64,000 bases of DNA, taken from assembly GCF_026898115.1 (NCBI RefSeq), contig NZ_CP114036.1:3596001-3660000 (forward strand). The letters are read 5' to 3'. Within the stretch, counting starts at the first letter, position 1. The number at the start of each line of letters is the position of its first letter. Of the stretch, positions 59,839 through 64,000 are shown one piece after another. Source of the stretch: Streptomyces sp. S465 (GTDB taxonomy: Bacteria > Actinomycetota > Actinomycetes > Streptomycetales > Streptomycetaceae). A program made the translations under genes and the position numbers. A model generated the notes under the pieces. That model searched no databases and was not told the DNA's origin. It saw nothing but the letters and a program-made list of their open reading frames with translations.

Positions 59839-60582
59839 TCAGCCACAGCCTCCCGCATGGCCCGGATCGGCCGAGCGGGCCGCGGCGAAGTCCGTGTCCG
59901 ACGGCTCGGCGGGGGGCGTGTCCCGGGAGCGTGCGCCGGAGCCCGCGCCTGGCCGTGAGCCGGAGCGTATCGAGTCGACGAAGGCCGGCAGCCGGTCCAC
60001 GCCCCAGAACTTGTCATAGCCGTGGGTGAAGAACGGCACGCCGAACGCGCCTGCCTCGCTGAGCGTGAGCAGCGCCTGGAGTCCTCGCCCCGCGCGCAGC
60101 TCCTCGTCGTCGGCCGCCGCGGCCGCCCGGTCGGCCGGCAGCCCGAGCTCTTCGGCGATGGCCGCGATGGTCGTACGGTCGCAGATGTCGCGGCCCTCCA
60201 GCCAGCGCGCACGGTAGACGCGCTCGATGTAGGCGGGGCCGAGCCCCGCGTCCAGCGCGAGGAAGTACGGCAGATGCGGCACCTCCCAGACCGGGTCGAG
60301 ATCCACCGGCCAGCTGACCGCGAGCCCTCGTTCGGCCGTCAGCCGGCGCACGTCCTGGAGAATATAGAGATGTTTCTCCCGGGACATCGCCGCGTACGGA
60401 AAGTGACGGCGGTGTTCGGCCATACGGCGCTCACCGTCCGCGTCCGGCTCCCACCACGGGTGCCATTCCACCGCCTGTGCGACATCCGGATAGCGGTCCA
60501 TCAGGTCACGGTAGGCGATCCAGCTGTACGGGCTGCGGAAATTGAAATAGAAGCGCGGTACTTTGCTGCGCTTGGCTGCCAC
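59839..60582 (-). CDS. DsbA-fold / HCCA-isomerase-like protein
   Basis: 247 aa. Thioredoxin-like fold of the 2-hydroxychromene-2-carboxylate isomerase group: FYFNFRSPYSWIAYRDL (SPYS in place of a CxxC), DPVWEVPHLPYFLAL and FGVPFFTHGYDKFWGVDRL. The C-terminal about 40 residues are Ser/Gly/Ala/Arg-rich. In polyene-type II polyketide pathways an isomerase of this sort could set double-bond geometry; that is inference. Overlaps neither neighbour; 21 bases after the ketoreductase gene. Confidence 0.82.
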   Translation of the reverse strand: MAAKRSKVPRFYFNFRSPYSWIAYRDLMDRYPDVAQAVEWHPWWEPDADGERRMAEHRRHFPYAAMSREKHLYILQDVRRLTAERGLAVSWPVDLDPVWEVPHLPYFLALDAGLGPAYIERVYRARWLEGRDICDRTTIAAIAEELGLPADRAAAAADDEELRAGRGLQALLTLSEAGAFGVPFFTHGYDKFWGVDRLPAFVDSIRSGSRPGAGSGARSRDTPPAEPSDTDFAAARSADPGHAGGCG

Positions 60583-60603
60583 GTCCGGTACCCCTCGCTT
60601 CCC

Positions 60604-61395
60604 TCAGATGACGATGCCGCCGTCGACCTGGAACACCGCGCCGGTCACGTACTCCGCGCCGACCAGGTACGCGACCATGTCGGCGACCTCCTCCGGACGG
60701 CCGAACCGGCGGAGCGGAATGCTCTCCTCCGCCGCCTTCCGGGCCCGGTCGGACAGCTCCGCCGTCATATCGGTCTCCACGAAGCCGGGCGCCACCACAT
60801 TGGCCCGGATGCCGTACCGCCCGACCTCCTTGGCGAGCGACTTGGTGAAGCCGATGATCCCCGCTTTGGACGCGGCGTAATTGGTCTGGGTCGCATTGCC
60901 GTGGACCCCGGCGACCGACGAGATGTTGATGACGCATCCGGACTTGCGTTTCATCATTCCGAACACCACGGAACGGCACAGATGGTAAGTGCCGTCCAGG
61001 TTGACCTCCAGGACGCTCCGCCACTCCTCGTCCTTCATCAGCAGCAGCGGATTGTCCCGGGTGATCCCGGCGGAGGTGACCGCGACCTCGACCGGGCCGA
61101 GCGACTCCTCGGTGAAGGCGACGAGTTCGCGCACCGCGCCCGCGTCGCGCACATCCGCCTGGTGGCCGATCACCCGCCCGCCGCCGAGCCGCGCCGCCTC
61201 CTCCTCCAGCGCGCGGGCGGCGTCGGGGCCGGCGCGATGGCAGAACGCCACGTCGAAACCGTCCCGGGCCAGCCGCAGCACGGTGGCCCGGCCTATGCCG
61301 CGGGAACCGCCGGAGACCAGCGCGACGCGCGGCGCCGCCCGCTCCATGTCACCGGATGTGCGGCCCGTGTCGTCGTCGGATATTCGGTCGGACAT
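60604..61395 (-). CDS. FabG-type ketoreductase
   Basis: 263 aa. VALVSGGSRGIGRA, NISSVAG, Tyr173 and Lys177 in NYAASKAG and PGFVETDMTAELSD give a complete SDR active site, and the sequence is close to beta-ketoacyl-ACP reductases. A 20-residue variable head precedes the fold (ATG at 61347 is an alternative start). Works with the adjacent dehydratases and ACP on 3-ketoacyl chains using NADPH. Confidence 0.9.
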   Translation of the reverse strand: MSDRISDDDTGRTSGDMERAAPRVALVSGGSRGIGRATVLRLARDGFDVAFCHRAGPDAARALEEEAARLGGGRVIGHQADVRDAGAVRELVAFTEESLGPVEVAVTSAGITRDNPLLLMKDEEWRSVLEVNLDGTYHLCRSVVFGMMKRKSGCVINISSVAGVHGNATQTNYAASKAGIIGFTKSLAKEVGRYGIRANVVAPGFVETDMTAELSDRARKAAEESIPLRRFGRPEEVADMVAYLVGAEYVTGAVFQVDGGIVI

Positions 61396-61425
61396 ACGGT
61401 GAGGTCCTTCTCCCGTGGGTATCGG

Positions 61426-61992
61426 TCAGCGGGGTGCGGTCACAGGGGGATCGGCCGCGGACGGGTCGGTCGCAGGGCGATCGGCCGCGGGCGGGTCGGT
61501 CACCGGCGGATCGGTCGCGGGCGCGCCGGTCAGGTCGGAGGCCGGACGCATGGTCATCGTCAGCCGGCCGATGGTGAGGGCGGTCTCGTCCCCGACCAGG
61601 CTCTCCCCCTCGAAGACGAACGTCTCGCCGACCCGGCGGGCCAGCCGCACATGGTGCTCCACCACATCGCCGGGGATCACCGGGCGGTGGAACTCGGCAT
61701 CGGTGATGCCGCCGAGCAGCATCGCCTCGCCCGTGCGCACATCGGGGTTGGGCCGGTCCCAGGTGACCAGCACCCCGGCCACATGGCACCAGGACTCGAT
61801 GAGCACCGTCCACGGGTAGTGATAGTCCTCCGCGGACGCGGTGTCCGGCAGCCCCTCGTACCAGGGTTCGTTGCAGGTGACCGCCTTCAGGCCGCGCACC
61901 CGCTCGCCCGGCACCAGTTCGGTGACCCGGTCCACCAGCAGCATGGGGTAGCGATGCGGCAGCATCCGCCTGATCCGATCGACGGTGATCAT
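61426..61992 (-). CDS. Hot-dog dehydratase (FabZ-like)
   Basis: 188 aa, ATG overlapping the upstream stop (ATGA). MLPHRYPMLLVDRV carries the catalytic His13 and WTVLIESWCHVAG the Glu67; GDVVEHHVRLARRVG follows. The C-terminus ends in a (DPP/ADR/VTDPP) repeat tail of about 35 residues. Removes water from 3-hydroxyacyl-ACP. Forms a pair with the next protein, probably a heterodimer. Confidence 0.87.
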   Translation of the reverse strand: MITVDRIRRMLPHRYPMLLVDRVTELVPGERVRGLKAVTCNEPWYEGLPDTASAEDYHYPWTVLIESWCHVAGVLVTWDRPNPDVRTGEAMLLGGITDAEFHRPVIPGDVVEHHVRLARRVGETFVFEGESLVGDETALTIGRLTMTMRPASDLTGAPATDPPVTDPPAADRPATDPSAADPPVTAPR

Positions 61993-62399
61993 CTGGCGTC
62001 CGTCCTCCGGTCCTCGAAGCGCAGCCTTATCTGCGCGGCGGTCCCGCGCCCGGTGGCCGCCGAGGCCCGGCAGCGCACCGCCCCGTCCTTGCGTGACCAG
62101 ACGTATTCGCTGGTCAGCTCGTCTCCGGGGTAGACCGGGCTGAGGAAGCGGGCGGACTCGACGGCCGCGAGGACCCACGTCCCGCCCGGTTCCCGCTCCG
62201 GCAGCGTGGCGAGGGCGCCGCGCTGGACGTACTCGACGACACACACCCCGGGGAAGATGGGGAACCCGGGGAAGTGCCCGGCGAACACCTTCTCCGAGGC
62301 GCCGATCACGGTGACGCACCGGGCGGGCCGCTCACCGGGCACTCCGGGGTCCACGACCTGCACGGTGCCGTCGACCGGCCCGCACGCGGTCACCGTCAT
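61989..62399 (-). CDS. Second hot-dog dehydratase (FabA/FabZ-like)
   Basis: 136 aa. FAGHFPGFPIFPGVCVVEYVQRGA gives His42 and Glu56, as in FabZ and polyene dehydratases. Coupled to the other dehydratase by a 4-base overlap and to the ACP by one base. Partner dehydratases of this kind act together in reducing type II polyketide systems. Confidence 0.87.
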   Translation of the reverse strand: MTVTACGPVDGTVQVVDPGVPGERPARCVTVIGASEKVFAGHFPGFPIFPGVCVVEYVQRGALATLPEREPGGTWVLAAVESARFLSPVYPGDELTSEYVWSRKDGAVRCRASAATGRGTAAQIRLRFEDRRTDAR

Positions 62400-62400
62400 C

Positions 62401-62655
62401 TCATTTCTCCAGCTTCGAGGCGAGCAGGTCGTGGACCTTCCGGAGCGTGGTGATGTCCTTCATCTCCCGCTCCTCCAGCTTCACCGCGTACTTCTTCTCC
62501 AGGACGACCATCACCTCGAGGGCCATCAGGGAGTCCACGCCGAGCGTCTTGACGAAGTCGGCGTCATCGGTGACGTCTTCCTCGTCCACATCGAGCACAT
62601 CCGCGACGAAGGTGCGCAGCTCGTCCATGTCCAGGGCGGTGGTGGCGTCGGCCAT
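62401..62655 (-). CDS. Acyl carrier protein
   Basis: 84 aa. GVDSLMALEVMVVLE contains the phosphopantetheine-bearing Ser42. Acidic helix-rich ACP (DVDEEDVTDDADFVKTLG). GAAAGGAG precedes the ATG. Carrier for the chain extended by the ketosynthase encoded beyond the window and processed by the neighbouring reductase and dehydratases. Confidence 0.95.
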   Translation of the reverse strand: MADATTALDMDELRTFVADVLDVDEEDVTDDADFVKTLGVDSLMALEVMVVLEKKYAVKLEEREMKDITTLRKVHDLLASKLEK

Positions 62656-62690
62656 GCGGGGTCTCCTTTCGCTCTCAGGGGAGTTGGGGT

Positions 62691-63725
62691 TCAGCGGGGT
62701 TCGGGGGTGGTCAGCTTGGCGAGGGCGGCGGCCGACTCGACCGGGACGGTCAGCGCGCCGTCCACGATCCGGCGAATCATGCCGGTCAGCTGGCGTCCGG
62801 GGCCCAGCTCCACGAACCGGGCGCAGCCCAGTTCGCCGGCGAGTGTCCGTACGCACTCCTCCCAGCGCACCGGGCTGGTGAGCTGGCTCAGTTCGAGGTC
62901 CCGCCAGTGCTCGCCGGTCGCGTACGGGCGGGCGTCCGTGTTGGCGACGACCGGGGTGTGCTCGGGGGCGAAGCGCACGGCGGCCAGGGCCTCGCGCAGC
63001 TCATCGGCGGCCGCGGCCATCAGCGGGCTGTGGAAGGCGCCGCCGACGGCGAGCCGGATGACCTTGCCCTCGCTCTCGACGGCCCGTTCGGCGAGCCGGT
63101 CCACGGCCTCGGGGGTGCCCGAGACCACGATGGCGCCGGGTGCGTTGGCGTTGGCGATCCAGACCTGGCCGCCGTCCGTCTGGCCGCCCTCCTCCTGGAC
63201 CTGGGCGACCAGCGTCGCCACGGTCTCGGGGTCGAGCCGCACCACGGCGGCCATGGTGCCGGGCGACCGCTCGGCGCACGCGCGCATGGCCCGGCCGCGG
63301 GCGGCGACGAGGCGGGCGGTGTCGGCGAGCGACGCGGCCCCGGCGGCGTACAGCGCGGTGTACTCGCCCAGGCTGTGTCCGGCACAGGCCACCACCTCGC
63401 CCAGCAGCCCGGCGGCCCGCGCCTCGCGGTGGGCCATGACCTCGGTGGTGAAGACGGCGATCTGGGCGAGATCGGTGCGGCGCAGCGTCTCGTCATCGGC
63501 CTTCAGAAGGAGTTCCTCGACGTCGATCCCGGTGTGCTCGGAGATCTCGGCCACCAGCGCCCATGACGCGGTGTCCTGCCACGCCTGGCCCATACCGGCC
63601 TTCTGGGCGCCCTGCCCGGGGAAGACCAGCGCGGTACGGGGCGTCTGGTCCCCGGCCGGTCCGCCCGCCGCCCCCGCGTCCGTTGTGTCGCTGTCCGCCG
63701 TATTCGCCATGTCTCTGTTCGTCAT
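62691..63725 (-). CDS. Malonyl-CoA:ACP acyltransferase (FabD-like)
   Basis: 344 aa from the ATG at 63723-63725; ATG 63710 and 63767 are alternatives. LVFPGQGAQKAGMG, nucleophile Ser118 in CAGHSLGEYTAL, and His232 in GGAFHSPLM make a complete active site; FVELGPGRQLTGMIRR at the end. About 30 variable residues precede the fold. Loads malonyl units onto the adjacent ACP. A dedicated copy inside the cluster. Confidence 0.92.
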   Translation of the reverse strand: MTNRDMANTADSDTTDAGAAGGPAGDQTPRTALVFPGQGAQKAGMGQAWQDTASWALVAEISEHTGIDVEELLLKADDETLRRTDLAQIAVFTTEVMAHREARAAGLLGEVVACAGHSLGEYTALYAAGAASLADTARLVAARGRAMRACAERSPGTMAAVVRLDPETVATLVAQVQEEGGQTDGGQVWIANANAPGAIVVSGTPEAVDRLAERAVESEGKVIRLAVGGAFHSPLMAAAADELREALAAVRFAPEHTPVVANTDARPYATGEHWRDLELSQLTSPVRWEECVRTLAGELGCARFVELGPGRQLTGMIRRIVDGALTVPVESAAALAKLTTPEPR

Positions 63726-63763
63726 CTCCACCAGCTCCTTCAGCTCATGGGCCGGCCGGCCCG

Positions 63764-64000
63764 TCACCGGATCCGCAGCAGGGCCGCGCCGACCACGCCG
63801 TCCCGGTCCACGGTGGTGACCAGGGCGGTTCCGCCAGCGGCGATGTCCTGGCGCTCGGCGAGCGCCAGAACGGTGGCGATCTGGAACGCCGCCGCGGCGG
63901 CGCAGGTGTCCCCGATGGTGTCGGCGGCCGTGATCCTCGGCGGCTCCTGCTCGCCGAAGACGTCGGTGAGGGCGGCGCGCTCGGCGTCCCCCTCGGCGCC
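63764..64000 (-). CDS. Ketosynthase or chain-length-factor-like protein, C-terminal end only
   Basis: The window holds the last 78 codons. ITAADTIGDTCAAAAAFQI aligns with the C-terminal ketosynthase signature that normally reads GHxxGAAG; here the catalytic His position is Asp (IGDTCAAAA), and TTVDRDGVVGAALLRI ends the fold. This suggests a chain-length-factor-like or degenerate ketosynthase partner. The rest, including the Cys region, is outside the window. Confidence 0.75.
   Translation of the reverse strand, partial: GAEGDAERAALTDVFGEQEPPRITAADTIGDTCAAAAAFQIATVLALAERQDIAAGGTALVTTVDRDGVVGAALLRIR

Overview
The window is GC-rich with strong G/C third-codon bias, many GTG starts, four-base GTGA/ATGA stop-start overlaps, a complete cellobiose/cellotriose (ceb-bgl) locus, a PAS-GGDEF-EAL protein behind two BldD boxes, a SARP regulator and rare TTA codons. 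This points firmly to Streptomyces chromosome. No insertion sequence, integrase, rRNA or CRISPR array is seen. The order ceb/bgl genes, a cdgA-like gene and an amino-acid-type ABC transporter looks like ordinary chromosomal backbone carrying inserted specialised loci.

Left part (1-23 kb). cebR (cut by the window edge) is divergent from cebE-cebF-cebG-bglC, with a perfect CebR operator upstream of cebE and a near-perfect one over the bglC start. Next come an orphan cytochrome b (QcrB-type) gene, a secreted GH18 protein, an OmpR-type two-component pair and a spermidine-synthase-like protein. A 17-bp tandem repeat array, an HTH/TPR regulator, a histidine phosphatase and a PAP2 membrane protein follow. 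Then comes the most unusual operon, 16.8-21.7 kb: a Cas4/RecB-type nuclease with all motifs and a four-cysteine set, a 559-aa protein of unknown family, and a short UPF1-like SF1 helicase, all overlapping. Two small conserved genes and a tRNA-Lys(CTT) close this part.

Middle part (23-38.6 kb). A glycosyltransferase, a degenerate SDR, a GlxA-type regulator and an FAD monooxygenase precede a compact RiPP locus. That locus holds a SARP regulator, a 69-aa precursor ending in a Cys/Thr-rich core, and a fused ThiF-like/YcaO cyclodehydratase containing a TTA codon. A DesK-type kinase with a convergent NarL-type regulator, an M6 metalloprotease, the cdgA-like gene and a luciferase-like oxidoreductase follow.

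Right-middle part (38.8-53.7 kb). A secreted phospholipase C-like phosphoesterase and an EfeO-EfeB pair without EfeU are followed by a catabolic locus. It has two maleate-isomerase-family proteins (one without the second catalytic Cys), a D-2-hydroxyacid dehydrogenase, an amidase, a DUF3830 protein, an Ehu-like ABC importer and an IclR regulator. The 859-base gap inside it is largely short tandem repeats. A second identical tRNA-Lys ends the segment.

Right end (53.9-64 kb). Uma2 and DUF2277 proteins, a Sfp-type phosphopantetheinyl transferase, two paralogous alpha/beta hydrolases flanking a biotin-dependent acyl-CoA carboxylase subunit, and the start of a reducing type II polyketide/fatty-acid-like cluster: DsbA/HCCA-isomerase-like protein, ketoreductase, two hot-dog dehydratases, ACP, malonyl transferase and the last 78 codons of a ketosynthase/chain-length-factor-like gene. 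That cluster continues beyond the window.
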